A DNA stretch of 64,000 nt from Aureobasidium sp. EXF-3400 (taxonomy: Eukaryota; Ascomycota; Dothideomycetes; Dothideales; Saccotheciaceae). Each line of letters starts with the position of its first letter. The first letter of the stretch is position 1. Below, piece by piece: positions 23,194 through 34,646 of the stretch. Made by a program: the position numbers and the translations under genes. The DNA is taken from contig SWBL01000055.1 of assembly GCA_024195585.1 (NCBI GenBank), forward strand, positions 62,001 through 126,000. Direction: 5' to 3'. Under the pieces are notes generated by a model that was not told the origin of the DNA, ran no database searches, and saw nothing but the letters and a program-made list of their open reading frames with translations.

Positions 23194-25033
23194 GCCTAAT
23201 CGAAGTGTGCAAGAGGCGAAGCGGCCAGCACGTCCAAACGGGTTCTCTCTCGGCCAGAATGTGATAGGCATCCACGCTGGACAAGTCGAAGTTCTCTCGT
23301 TTCAACACCGACAATCGCCAGAGGACAAGGACGGGCAAAAACAGATATGTATGGTGAGCAGGTTGAATGCAATGAACAGCCATACCGTATCAGCGCGCCC
23401 TCGAATGGAGATTTTTGCCCATCGTTGTGTCAGAACTCCCTCCGGGTCGAGCTCGGGTTTCTCTCGTCTTCCTTTGGTATCCTCTTTGCCTGCTTCTTTT
23501 CGCAATCTAAACAAACGGCGCCTCCCATAGATAAAGTTGCTCCGAGATAGTACCGTCTATCTTGCACCATACATATATATTCTGCGGCATGTCGTCTTCT
23601 CGTAGTCCTTCAACACTGTGTCAATCTCTTGCTATACCTTTGCGAGCTCTTACTCTCTTAATCCTCTTCGAATAGTCATCGATCTATGGATACTGTCGAT
23701 TTGAGTATTGATCTCGCTTACTGAGAATCACTAGCCACCACACCGGGCCGGTTCGGAGCAGCTTTCTCGGGCTCGGAGGTCGACTTCGTCATTGTTTTCG
23801 GGATGTGGACATTCTGCTTGAGCCTCGCTATCAATCAACCAAGTCTTGCTGTGAACACCTGTTCGTCAAAGACCTCATCTAGTAGGCTCTCTCCTCTGTG
23901 CTGCTTCGAGACTGCTTGATTTCGTGGTTGGATTGCCTCATTCGGGGATTGAGTCCTGCAAGAACGTCGAAATGCTGCGGTGGGTCGCGACCACAAATGC
24001 CAAGTATTGCCGACTGTAAGCGCAGCTGCCGAGTCCGAGATATGTCCGCTGCATTCGACGATTCAATATGCTGCCTTTCTTCTATCTATTCCATGTAAGA
24101 TATGATAGAGAAACATTCTCTAGGATGACATGTCATCCTGTATACCGTCATAGAGCTTTGGAAACATATATCAAGTGTGGTTGTTGTGGATGTGAATGTT
24201 ACCACTTTGTTGTCGGACTTCGTGATAGCATCATTTGGATTTAACGTGAGATACACCAACTACAGGATTCACCACCACACACTCCAAGGATAGCCGAAAC
24301 AAGCCAGAGACAAACTTGAGATCCGAGGTATTGTGATCATATACCAACCGATAAGATCAGAAGACCATGTACCTGCGTGGAATCGATCATATGTTGATGC
24401 ATATACCATGACAGGGTGGTCCTCACAGCGAGATCGTCTTGGCGCCGCGAGATAATCAAAACGCGAGTATGCAAAAAAGTAACACAGCAGGGAATGATGA
24501 TGGCTAAGATAGTCTGTAATAGATGCAAGTGTTATTGGGTGGTAGTAATCCATAAACCACGAGAAGCAGGTGTAAACCCTCCCAGGACGCCGTTCCACTG
24601 TAAGATAACGCCACGACCCTTCGTCGTCCATTACTCTCTCTCGTTGATTAGAAGTCCGAAAGCAATAAGAAACATGCAAATGCTCATGGTCGAGCAAGCT
24701 GGTGTCTGGTGAAGGGAAAAAAGAGAAAAGAAAAAGCTTAGAGCCACACCGGTCGAGAGAGCGTAGCACTTTGATGAGATAGTCCAATAACTGAAATCAG
24801 ATAGTAGCAGCTGTGGCCTATCACGATCCGGAGTCTGCAGGATCATCGGCTTAAGCATGAGTTAGGTGAGTGATCCGATCATCAACAGCAGCAACCAGGT
24901 CTGTACATGAGGCATTGACACTAGCAGGCCCAGTGCCACTGTCACGCCTCCCCCTTTCCTTAGCCATGGTCGGCTGTGCTGATACGTTCTCTGGATGCAC
25001 TTGGGCGTGGACTTTGGCTTGCCATGCTGCATA
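23194..25033. other. Intergenic region between SSU1-type gene and Cbf1-like gene
   Basis: About 1.8 kb holding the promoter of the transporter and the 3' flank of the bHLH gene. It contains a perfect 18-bp palindrome at 24122. A minus-strand frame near 24269-24631 has 120 codons after its first ATG but an odd, Tyr/Trp/His-rich composition and no known motif; I leave it uncalled. Confidence 0.45.
24122..24139. repeat. Perfect 18-bp palindrome
   Basis: AGGATGACATGTCATCCT equals its own reverse complement over all 18 bases. A symmetric site of this length could bind a dimeric factor, but no partner or target gene is implied by sequence alone. Confidence 0.7.
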
Positions 25034-26049
25034 CTAAGCGTCGTCGTCGCCGCGGTTGCCAGCAGCGTTTGCGCGGTCTTCGTCCGAAGGCTCGAGTCCA
25101 GAACGTTGAGCACATCTTTTCCAAGCATCTTGTTCTTTGTAGGCTTGATGCAGTTCGGCCTTGAGTCTATCGCATGACCCACTAAGCTCAGCGATAGCCT
25201 GCTCAGTCAAAAGCTTCTCCAGCGTCCACTTCTCGATGTTTTGTGATTCATTTTCCTTGAGCTGGGTGATGAATTGGACTGCACGTTGGAGAATGCTTCC
25301 TTTGTTCTTTTCGCAACCAGGTACGATCTTAGCGAGCTCGTTAATGCCCTCATTGATCGTTTCACGGCGACGACGTTCGACTGTGTTCATTGTCAGAGGA
25401 TGATCGACAAAGAAGATGACACGACGATCTGGAACGATGGCTTACCTTCTTTGTGGTTGTCGCGACGCACCTTGTGCCATTCATCGGTACCCACGGCCGG
25501 TCTAAGACCAGAAGGAGTTGCTGATGGTGAGCCTTCGGTGGTACCCAAGACTGAGGTTTGTGGGGGAGCTTGTTGCTGCTGTTGTTGAGGCTGTGCATTC
25601 TCCTTCAGCTGCTCAAGACCAGAGAATTCGCCGTATGACTCGGGATTTGGTTGACCAGCACCGGCCTCGAGGGAGAAGGTAGCGCTTGACTCGCGGTGAC
25701 CATCGTTGTGGGTTAAGAAGGATTCGTCATGGTTCTGCGGTACGCCCATGGAGTAATGTAAAGCGGCATTAGCCGTCTCGCTGGCGCTTTGTCCGTTGGT
25801 CGGACCTTGTGGGTGGACGTTGTGGTCGTGTAGAGAGTGGTCGTGGACGCCGTGGTCGCCGGCATTGTGTTGAACCAAGGCATCGGCAAAGTGCGGCGGC
25901 ATGTCGTTCTCGTGGTTCAAGAAGGGCGTTTCGTACTCGACCTGGGCGTTTGGCGAGCCTCTGAACTCCTTGAAGTCATTGGGCGCAGGAGCATGGCCAA
26001 CATCGTGGTCCAGCGAGTCACGCTTACGCTTGTGAGCTAGGGATGCCAT
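25034..26049 (-). CDS. CBF1: Cbf1-like basic helix-loop-helix factor
   Basis: bHLH protein expected to bind the E-box CACGTG; in yeasts Cbf1 acts at centromeres and on sulfur (methionine) genes. Two exons, 26049-25446 and 25380-25034, encode 316 aa. The 65-nt intron cuts inside the basic region, and splicing restores NHKEVERRRRETINEG. H199, E203 and R207 have the spacing that reads CACGTG. The helix-loop-helix continues through LAKIVPGCEKNKGSILQRAV, followed by a coiled coil of about 40 residues. The first 180 residues are low complexity, with HDHSLHDHN and a Gln run (PQQQQQQAPP). A target-gene link to the SSU1-type sulfite transporter next door is tempting, because Cbf1 regulates sulfur metabolism in yeasts, but is not shown. 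Confidence 0.9.
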
Positions 26050-29000
26050 GTGCGGCGTTTGTGTCTATGTTATGCTTGGTGCAAGTTGTTCTGTCGTTGA
26101 GATCAACAGCGTCTGCTGCTTTGCTTTGCGATTTGTATTGATTTAGGATATCGGCGGTCACGTTCGAGTATGGAAGTAGGGAAGACTGTGCTGACAGACT
26201 CGGTCAGTAACGTTTATATCGCAAGGTAGTCACTGATGGTTCCGAGCAGTAGGCAAAACTGTCGAGGCGCGCTATAGGCGCAACTTCTTGCAACAACCGC
26301 GACGACGCGTCTGTGACATCTGTTCGGGCATCACTAGGTCGAGGTCGCGACGCGTGCGCAGACAAGCGGTCGCGCGGGCGCAGCGACGACGAGGAAGCGA
26401 TACCGCCCAAGAGTCATGCCGTGTTGGTTGTGCAGAGCACGTCTGTATAGATGCCCGATGGCCGGGACAGCGAGGCGGATATGGCACTCACCGAGTTCGA
26501 GAGTCGACGTCGTTTGTCGAAGATCCCGTGACAAGTCACGAGTTCGCAAGCCGGGCGCTTTAGGTAGTCTTGCAAGAACGCGACAACACCAGCAATTCGG
26601 GTATCAAAAAGTAGACGTGGAGAAGTGAATCCTTTAGCTCTGCGCGGCGCAGTTAGGCTTGGACAATTTGTGATATTAATCGTCGCGATAGTCAAAGACC
26701 AGGAGAGGGAGTATTCGAGGTCACGTTGAAAGATCACATGGGATGGGGAGGAGGAAGGTGGTCCAAGACCCTCCCCGACTTTGGCAGTCGCGCCCGGCAG
26801 ACCACGACCAGCTTCCGTGCCCCGACGCGACAAATCGACGCTCATCCTTCCTTCTACACCCGTCAACCTGCATTCGACCACCAGCTCTTGCTGTTTATTC
26901 TTAATCCTCAACCGCTCAGTCTCCAATCGTGTCCTGGACTGTTCAGAATGACCAGAATTGATGCCTTCTGTCTCTATCTTGCAAGCACCTGCAACAGTGT
27001 CTTATCTATCATGCTGCTGCCACACGCGCACTTCTGCAGCACTTCATTGGTCACGTCTATAACAGCCTAACGCGGTTGAAATGCTCGACTATCCCGACTC
27101 TTTTCATGCATCCACCCTGATTATCTTCGACGCCCGCCCAAGCCAGCATCCTCAGGTCATGTGCGCTTGCTACAATGACCTCGACCATCTCTTTGTTCAG
27201 GATCGGAACAGGTAGGGTTGTGTCACTTTTCACATTTTGTCCCGGTCTCGAACCCTAGGACCACGGTCTCATCAATCTTCCGTATGTTGATGGCATGCAC
27301 GATTGAGTATCTAACCGGTTTCGTGAATCACATATCACACATGTCTTGAACATCTCTCCTGCACGCCTGTCACGACCGCAAGATGAGGGGACGTGATCTG
27401 CAAAACCTCGTCCTGGGAGCTGCAGCACTTGAGCCGGATAAAAACCAGACATCTGCGTTTATTCCATGTCAGACGTCGCTCTGCACTACTGTATTTGTTT
27501 GATCAAACACTAGCGTGTCGCTATCACGAAGAAAGAAGATTCGAGTCTTTGTGTGTGCCTGTCTCACAAACGACATATTCTTACAATTCGTCGGTCGTCT
27601 AGGATTTCTTGACTGGATCGGAATCAGGGTCCACATCTTGTTGTGTACTTCGACAGTCTCAATATGCAACATGTTCAGGACAGATGACTACGAGCACTTA
27701 TCTTTGGTAGTACAAGTCGAAATAGAAGCAAACATGCGACTAGCGCAAGCGGCAAAAGCGAGGACTTTGAGCATCTGGATAAATCAAGTCTGCCTCGTCG
27801 GCAGGAAAGATTGGAGGACCTGAAGAGTCGATCGTTGCTGTCTCACATGCCTGTAATATGACAGGATCAGACCTTCAATCCAGATGACTCCTTGAATGCA
27901 AGGTTGCTCAACAACACAGTGCTGCGTATTCACACTCGGTAGATCGATTCAACAATCGTGGCAGTCAAGGCCTAGACGACAATCTCAGTGACATGTACTC
28001 GTAGTCAGTCGCGAACTTGTCAGATGCCATGCGTCGCCCCTTATACGCCTTGACCAGTTCACTGCCACACGTCGTACAGATCGTGGCGCCATGGCCATGA
28101 AGAACGCGCCATGCACCAAGTGGATCGAGCTCAGATATGTCGAATTGCTCCATGCTTCGCCTTAGATCTGCAGCCACGACTTCCACATGCAAGTGATCAC
28201 AAAAGCGATAGATTGTAGTTGTCGTAGGCGCCCAACCTGTTTCTTTGCAGAAAAGTTCGTGTCTTTTTAGAGTATCTGCAATATCAAGGAGCATCGACTA
28301 GGTTGTGGGGCTCTGCGCCAACCTAACGACTGATCCCGCCGCGCCTCTGGACAACGCGATTCTCCTAGGTCGCGACCTGACAGACCAATAGGATGGTTAG
28401 ATGCATGGCCAACCTGAACGGCCCGAGTGAGCGGTGGAGAAAGATAGAGCTGGCGGTGTTCTTCAGCACGGACGTCGTTTCACGATCTTTCTGAAACTTC
28501 CTCTTCCTCTTTCTGCCGCTGTCCAACACACAGCCGTGAGAATAGATCCACTGATAATATCTTTTTGAGATGATCAGGAAAAGCTTGAGCGTAAGGCTCT
28601 GCCCTCCCGTGGGTTATATGGAGAAGTTGAATGTGATCCGGACGCGCAGTCGCGGCTAACGGCATTCCTTACTGGTCAGCCAGGCGGCAACCACAGTTTC
28701 ACAACGGCCTTGAACAGTTGTCTGAGTCGGTAGGTGCTCTATCAGGGGGACCACCTACACAGGGGGCTGCATATACGGCCATGATAAGTGCGACCGCAAT
28801 CCTGTGTCTCTCTATTCTTTCTTTCAACATTCTGTTCGAGTTCTACACACCCTCCAGCCTAGTGCTGTCATTCTTTACTTGCGCTCTCTGTGAGAAGCCT
28901 TTACGCTACTTACGTCCTTTCTTTCGAGTTTATCACTCCTCACGATCACTACCGGCGAATTCAACGGTCTTTTCCAACTCTGCTACGTCTCCCAGGATAC

Positions 29001-29113
29001 AATCTGCTCAATAGATTTCCAATAGCCACAGCCGGAGCCACGTCACACAATCGACGAACTATATCAAGACATACCTCTCACACTCTTTTCGAAAAAGTAG
29101 CGCTGTAGCAGAA
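26050..29113. other. Gene-poor 3-kb interval upstream of the glucanase
   Basis: Holds the promoter of the Cbf1-like gene on the left and that of the glucanase on the right. Only one frame (27965-28294) looks protein-like and is listed separately. The 28718-29014 frame has no good start and overlaps the expected promoter. No repeats or RNAs are recognised. Confidence 0.45.
27965..28294 (-). CDS. Uncharacterised 109-aa ORF, possibly an exon
   Basis: An ATG frame of 109 codons has balanced amino-acid use, with regularly spaced acidic/basic residues and a CTTCGSELVKAY stretch whose CxxC could bind metal. The sequence just before the ATG is CAACCTAG, a plausible 3' splice site, so this could be the last exon of a longer gene. 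I found no convincing upstream exon. I do not recognise the family. Confidence 0.35.
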   Translation of the reverse strand: MLLDIADTLKRHELFCKETGWAPTTTTIYRFCDHLHVEVVAADLRRSMEQFDISELDPLGAWRVLHGHGATICTTCGSELVKAYKGRRMASDKFATDYEYMSLRLSSRP

Positions 29114-30757
29114 ATGTTCAGCTCAACCTCTTTTGCGTTTGCTTATTTTGCGTTCTCTTCTCTCGTTGTGGAAGCTTTGCCTGCACCTGCCCCTTCTGCA
29201 CCATCGTTTTCACTCAAATCTTATTTTCACGGACCGCCAGCCTGGAGCCCCTCGGCCACGTACGAATCGACTTCGACCTTCCCGACACTCTCTATTGGAA
29301 ACAAACATATCGTACCTACTGGAATTGTCCCCTCTGGATATCACGCCTCTGGATTTCTCCCAACTGCATCTGGATATGCTTGGCCTACTGGAACTGGATT
29401 CCCCTCTGGAGTAACTGGATACCCTCAACCTACTGGAACTGGACAAACCAACAACACCGCCTTCTCTTCATGGTGGACATCCTACCGTCAATCTTCCTCC
29501 TCATCTCTCTACTCTACCGCTTCATACAACAGCGCCGCCTCGGTTTCTGCCAACAGCACTATCGCTTCGTCAACTGCCTCTAGCACTGCACCTGCCTCTA
29601 CTGGATCTGTCGTCCTCCCTGATGTTCTTCGCGGTGTCAACATTGGTGGCTGGCTCATCCTTGAGTCATGGATGAACGGTGATGTCTTTGACAACACTGA
29701 CGCAAAAGACCAGTACTCTTTCGACAGCTCTGACGGTGCCCAAGACAAGCTGGAGCAACACTGGTCGAGCTACTTCACTGAGTCTGACGTCGTAGGACTA
29801 GCAGCCGCTGGGATCAACGCTGTGCGTATTCCTATCGGCTTCTGGTCCTACGTCGAGACTGCGCCCTACCTCATGGGTGCTGACGCTTACCTTGAGAAGG
29901 CCATTGGCTGGTGCCGCAACCACGGTATCAAGGTTCTTGTCGACTGCCACGGTTCGCCTGGCTCGCAGAATGGCTTTGACAACTCTGGTCGCTCGGGCAA
30001 CGTAGCATGGCAGCAAGACGACAACATGGCACAAAGCATCAGCATTCTCGAGACCATCGCCAAGAAGTACGGTGCCCAGGAGTACGCCGACGTAGTCTTT
30101 GGTATTCAGCTCGTCAATGAACCCATCTCGTGGGGTCAGAACAACATCGACATGACCAAGGAGTGGGCCCAGAAGGCTTACACCGCCGTCAAGTCCGCCT
30201 CTACCAACCAGAACCTTGCTGTCATCATGCACGACAGTTTCGTTGGACCTTCTGACTGGGAAGAGGTTGGCTCCGCCGTCAACGGAGATGCTTCTCTTTC
30301 TGATGCCAAGTTTTGGATCGACACTCATCTCTACCAGAACCAGGTTGCCGCCGACTCCAACCTCACTCAGGCTGAACACATCGAGAAGGCTTGCAATTGG
30401 CAATCAACTGAGTTGCTGTCTTCGTCTTCCAACCTGCCTGTGATTGTCGGCGAGTTCAGCGCTGCCACCAACATCTGCGCCAACCCTGATGGATCTACTG
30501 TCGCCGGCAACGTCTGCTGGGTCGACGGCTGCCAATGCTCTGCCAACGTCAACATCGAGGACTGGAACCAGCCTCTGATCCAAGCCACACGCAAGTTCCT
30601 CGAAGCTGAGCTCGACACATTCGAGGCACACGCTCGCGGCTACTTCATGTGGAACTTCAAGGGCCCCGGTGCCTGGGGCTACCAGAATGCCATGAAGTAT
30701 GGCTTGATTGGAGACAAGATCACAGACCGCAAGTACCCTGGTCAGTGCAGCTCATGA
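29114..30757 (+). CDS. Secreted exo-1,3-beta-glucanase, GH5
   Basis: Single-exon gene, 547 aa, for a cell-wall glucan 1,3-beta-glucosidase (GH5, Exg1/ExgA type) that releases glucose from beta-1,3-glucan ends. Residues 1-20 form a signal peptide ending near VEALPAPAP. Residues about 35-165 are a Ser/Thr/Gly/Pro-rich linker with loosely repeated PTGTG and SGY units, likely O-glycosylated. The catalytic domain starts at about 168 with VLRGVNIGGWLILESW. The acid/base is E336 (LVNEPI) and the nucleophile E447 (VIVGEFS). The region also has HGSPGSQNG and the C-terminal GYFMWNFKGPGAW. A long N-terminal linker is more than classical Exg1 has. No C-terminal GPI signal is visible, so the enzyme is probably released or wall-trapped through the linker. 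Confidence 0.95.
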   Translation: MFSSTSFAFAYFAFSSLVVEALPAPAPSAPSFSLKSYFHGPPAWSPSATYESTSTFPTLSIGNKHIVPTGIVPSGYHASGFLPTASGYAWPTGTGFPSGVTGYPQPTGTGQTNNTAFSSWWTSYRQSSSSSLYSTASYNSAASVSANSTIASSTASSTAPASTGSVVLPDVLRGVNIGGWLILESWMNGDVFDNTDAKDQYSFDSSDGAQDKLEQHWSSYFTESDVVGLAAAGINAVRIPIGFWSYVETAPYLMGADAYLEKAIGWCRNHGIKVLVDCHGSPGSQNGFDNSGRSGNVAWQQDDNMAQSISILETIAKKYGAQEYADVVFGIQLVNEPISWGQNNIDMTKEWAQKAYTAVKSASTNQNLAVIMHDSFVGPSDWEEVGSAVNGDASLSDAKFWIDTHLYQNQVAADSNLTQAEHIEKACNWQSTELLSSSSNLPVIVGEFSAATNICANPDGSTVAGNVCWVDGCQCSANVNIEDWNQPLIQATRKFLEAELDTFEAHARGYFMWNFKGPGAWGYQNAMKYGLIGDKITDRKYPGQCSS

Positions 30758-31190
30758 GTTTTGATGAGATGAAGAGAGAGAGAGGAGATAGAGAAGGCGC
30801 TGGACGCCTATGAAAAGCGATATATACCCCCTTCCATGATTTCAATGGACCATAGACTTCGATTCGATTTTTGTCGATTTTTTTGTAGATAGATAGATTT
30901 TTATAGTGCCATGCACTGAAACGAACATTTTTCCAACACCAAGCCTGTTTCCATGTACCAGCTCGCTGTGTTTTCTTACCTTCATTGTGTCCTTGGTTCA
31001 CTCAGAGCTGGATAGGTGGAATTTGTTCGAAGGGTCAAGAATCCAAGAACGCGGAGTGAGAGCTTGTGCACGGACGTCGTGACTGTTTAGTCGGAGCTTG
31101 GCTGGTTGTGTGACAATTCGGTACCCACAAGCACGCGACTTTGATTCTTTCTTGTATCCTCAGTTTTGAAGCATCTAGTCACCATACAAA
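30758..31190. other. Intergenic region, glucanase to RGG protein
   Basis: Tandem plus-strand genes separated by 433 bp. The first half is the glucanase 3' UTR, with a T-rich run near 30868-30903; the rest is the promoter and leader of the next gene. No further feature. Confidence 0.5.
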
Positions 31191-32757
31191 ATGTCAGCCG
31201 ACACAATCAGCAACCCCCAACCCGCCGGAGAGTCCAAGAGCGCTCGCAAGAAGCGCGAGAAGGCCGAAGCTGCTGCCGCAGCCGCTGCTGAAGCCGCCCA
31301 GCCTCAGCAGGACAGCGATGGTCAGAAGACTCCCGATGCCGCAGACACCAACGGTGATGCTTTCGAGAGCTCTTATGTCAAGGAGTTGCAAAAGTACATT
31401 ACGTCTCCGTCTGTTCCATAGATCGTCAATGCTGACGTTCTCGCAGGAACATTCGCAGTGTGAACAAGAAGCTCGTCAGTCACCCGCTTGCCTACTACCA
31501 CTACCACACCATGTTGACGCAGAACAGAATGCTATGACCAAGTTGGACTCGATCCTCGCCGAGAACCCTGGCAAGTCTCTGGACGAACTTCTTGCTTCCC
31601 GCAAGATCAACGCCGACCAAAAGGCCCAAGCCTCGAAGAAGCCCGCCCTCCAAGCCTCGCTCGCCCAGCTCGAAGAACAGATCGCCCAGTACAAGAAGGT
31701 CGATGCCGACTACCAGTCGCGCATGTCCGCTCAGCACTCGCACCTGACATCGTCTCACCAGGCCGAGATTGAGAAGATGAAGGCTGATCTCACTGGACAG
31801 CTCGAGGAACAACTCAACTCTGCCTTGCGCCAGAAGTTGCTCACCTTCAGCCAGTTCCTCAGAGCTGCCGCTGCCAAGCGTGTCATCGAAGAGGAGGCCG
31901 ACTCGGACGAGTCCAAGGCGTTCGAGGGTGCTCTGTTGCTGGTCTACGGAGGTGATGACAAGGCCGTTGATGCCGTTATGAACTTGATCACTGGTTCTGA
32001 CGAGCAGGTACCCTCGGTTGAGGGCGAGCTGTTGCCCGTCAAGTGTAAGGGAATTGAACCTCTGACTGATGGTCTTGATGCTAACATTGCTGTAGACTCA
32101 CAGATCAAGCAAGCCGCTGTCGGATTTGGCGCCTTCCCCGGCGAGGAGACTGCTCAAGAGGAGGCCCCTACCGAGTCTACTGACGCTCCCGCTGTCCAGC
32201 CCGAAGACCCTTCTAGCGACCCCACCATCGCCCACGCTGGTTTGACTGAGCTGAACCAGCCCGCAGAGGAGGAAAAGCCCATTGTCGCTGCCGAAGACCT
32301 GCCCATCGCCGAAGCATCCATTGATGACAGCTCAGCCAACAAGTCAGCCGAGACACAGTGGGACAATGCTGCTGCCACCGCCGGCAACGACGAGCAGCTT
32401 GATGATTCCTTCGAGATGGTCCCCCGTCCCGCCGATGAGACCGAGGCCGTCCACGAGCCCGCCCAGCCCCAGTCGACCAGCTCCTGGGCCGACCAGACTT
32501 CAGCAAACGCCACCGCTACCGAGGCTGCTGCCGAGAACAACAACATCACCAACGGTCTTGCTTCGACTGATGCCGAGGGCTACCAATCCGTCGAGAGACG
32601 CGGAGGAAGAGGTGGACAAGGCCGTGGAGGTCGCGGAGGCCATGGACGTGGCCGTGGCGGCCCTAGAGGCGGACCTCGTGGTAACTTCAGAGGCCGTGGT
32701 GACGGCCAAGGTCGTGGCCGTGGCGGCCGCGGTGGTGCCCCTCAGCCTCAGGCATAG
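31191..32757 (+). CDS. RGG-box coiled-coil protein, probably RNA-binding
   Basis: Four exons (31191-31393, 31447-31474, 31528-32044, 32096-32757) encode 469 aa. The N terminus has SARKKREKAEA, then Ala/Gln low complexity. A conserved-looking block follows: KNIRSVNKKLNAMTKLDSIL, then NPGKSLDELLASRKINADQK and a coiled coil up to about residue 180. The centre is acidic and disordered, with DDSFEMVPRP. The C terminus is a 50-residue RGG/GRGG box that probably binds RNA and is methylated on Arg. Exon 2 is only 28 nt, and the third intron (51 nt) is in frame. The layout resembles fungal proteins of the Vig1/Yag7 kind, but I am not sure enough to give a symbol. Ribosome or mRNP association is inference. 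Confidence 0.8.
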
Positions 32758-34646
32758 GAGCTCCCAGTCGCTTCGAGGTACAGCGTCAAGGACCTTTTGG
32801 CAGCGCCAACACTCATTGCGTTACAAAAAGAGACAGGCGAATGAAACGAACTAAACACGGACAGGGAAGGGGGGCGCTATCAATGGAGAAATGACTGACA
32901 TTTGATCACGACGGCGTTGTCTTGTTTCTGCATACCACACACACTTCTTTTTTACACACCTCTTTTCTTCTACCTTGTTCTTTCGGAAATGCTCTTTTCT
33001 TGTCATGTACACTGGAGCGTTGGTGTGTTTTCTATCTCTTTTATACCTTCACATCCTGCTTCTTTTCTCCCTTGCTGCTGCATAGCTTTCGGAGCTCTGG
33101 GGTGTGTATTTTCTTCTTCGGATACGATCATATGATTTCGCTTTCTGGTTTTCTGATAGTTGGAAACGGGAAAAGCGAAAGAAAATTGCATGAATTGCGT
33201 TTGAGCGTTGCGAGAATTCGAAGCGAAGAAAAGACTGATGACCTTCTATATCCTTCTTTTTCTCGATCACTTCGCCTGTACTACTATCAAACTTCTTTTT
33301 GAGTACTCCCCTCTCACACTTTTGGAAGAGGCATCGATGGCTGTGTTCTAACTTTGTAGTGGCTGCATATCCTCCCTGTGTGCAAAGCTATGTCACGCGG
33401 TAGCTACAAAAACGCAAGGTTCTTTTCGCAAACCCGAACCTTCCAACTGAGAGTCTTGATACTGTCGGCTCTCCATGGATCTGTTGAAAATCTGGAACCC
33501 ATTATGCCTTTCGATAGCATCCAAACCTCTATGGAACAAGGTTGAAGAATGAGTTGGCAGTCTATCCCATATCTTCCTCCTACGAGGACACCACGGAGTA
33601 ACCGCCATAAAGAGGCATGATAACTTCTAGATTAGATACGTACTCAAGGAAAGCCGAGATTTCGTCGCTTCTCGATGGATACTGTTACGTTTTTCGAAAC
33701 TCTTGTGCATTTCTATAGCCCGCAGTACCACTGCACACGAACGGGATGCATGTCGACCACAGCAGCAGCTGCTCATGTGCGCCAAACTATGGTTCGCCAA
33801 GGAAGGTGTGGATCTCAGGCGGCATTGTGGAAGAATCTGGAGGAGGAATCTTGGGTCATGTTGACGAGCTCTGGGACCTATGGGCTGAAGTGGTGCCTGC
33901 CTTAGTTGATGACTACTCGAGGGTAACCAGGTCCGCAAAGCTTGGACAGTGTCAGCCCTGTCAGATATACGAGTCCTAAGAGCCGGAGTTGATCAGGAGA
34001 CAGGGGGGCTTGTCCATCTCCGGCGGATCTTATCTGGAAGGAAGTGGCTCCGTGGTTGGACGTGCAGAAGATTTGCGTGTTGGCCGAATCATGCAGCCAG
34101 CAACGCTTTTCACGATCTCGTCAGATAAACCTTCTACATACACTTTGACGTTACAGTCTTGCATTTCTCAACTTCACCGTCTTCTTCCAGTTCACAACAA
34201 TGGCTATTTGCACGGGTTCTTCCGAACCGCGAAGTGAGGCTCTAAAGTGTCCGTGCACGACGGAGGTAAGCGCAAGCGCATGCCAAGGCGTAAAGCACCT
34301 GATCCATGGGGTGAGGGACGGCAGCGACGACTCTTTGGTTTTGCGGAACTGATCGCATTCCACGCACAACGACGGCTACGACAGCAAGAACGAAGTCTCC
34401 CTGACAGCGACTGCCTTGCGCATGCGACAACTATTCTCCGCTCTGCCGCGACGCCCGTGAGCAGTCGACCCAGGACTGTCTCCTCTTCTCTCTGCCGCCA
34501 TCTGCTGTCGCTTGCCGCACTGCCCACCCGGGTCACAGCAAGCCACCGACACAAGCAACCACCTCACTCCTCCCTCCTCGAGTTTGGTCGCCTTCGAAAA
34601 TTAGCCACGCCCTTTGTGGTAGTGAACGATCGTCCGAGGCACCATC
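32758..34646. other. Intergenic region upstream of the KDM4-type gene
   Basis: 1.9 kb with the RGG gene 3' UTR (T-rich, 32920-33300) and the promoter of the demethylase. It holds one copy of a short dispersed repeat at 33671-33712. A 166-codon plus-strand frame from 34247 overlaps the first demethylase exon in another frame and is a shadow. Confidence 0.45.
33671..33712 (+). repeat. Copy A of a short dispersed repeat
   Basis: Contains ctcgatggatact, a 19-nt spacer and ttgtgcattt. The same two words with the same 19-nt spacing recur at 53346-53387. The whole unit is about 42 nt. Confidence 0.5.

Noticed and set aside
24269..24787. 172-codon minus-strand frame between SSU1-type and Cbf1-like genes
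   Set aside because: Starts at TTG; from the first ATG only 120 codons remain, Tyr/Trp/His-rich, with no recognisable feature.
28718..29014. 98-codon frame before the glucanase
   Set aside because: TTG start, overlaps the glucanase promoter and leader, no family features.
29798..30403. 201-codon minus-strand frame
   Set aside because: Antisense to the catalytic domain of the glucanase; such shadows are usual in codon-biased genes.
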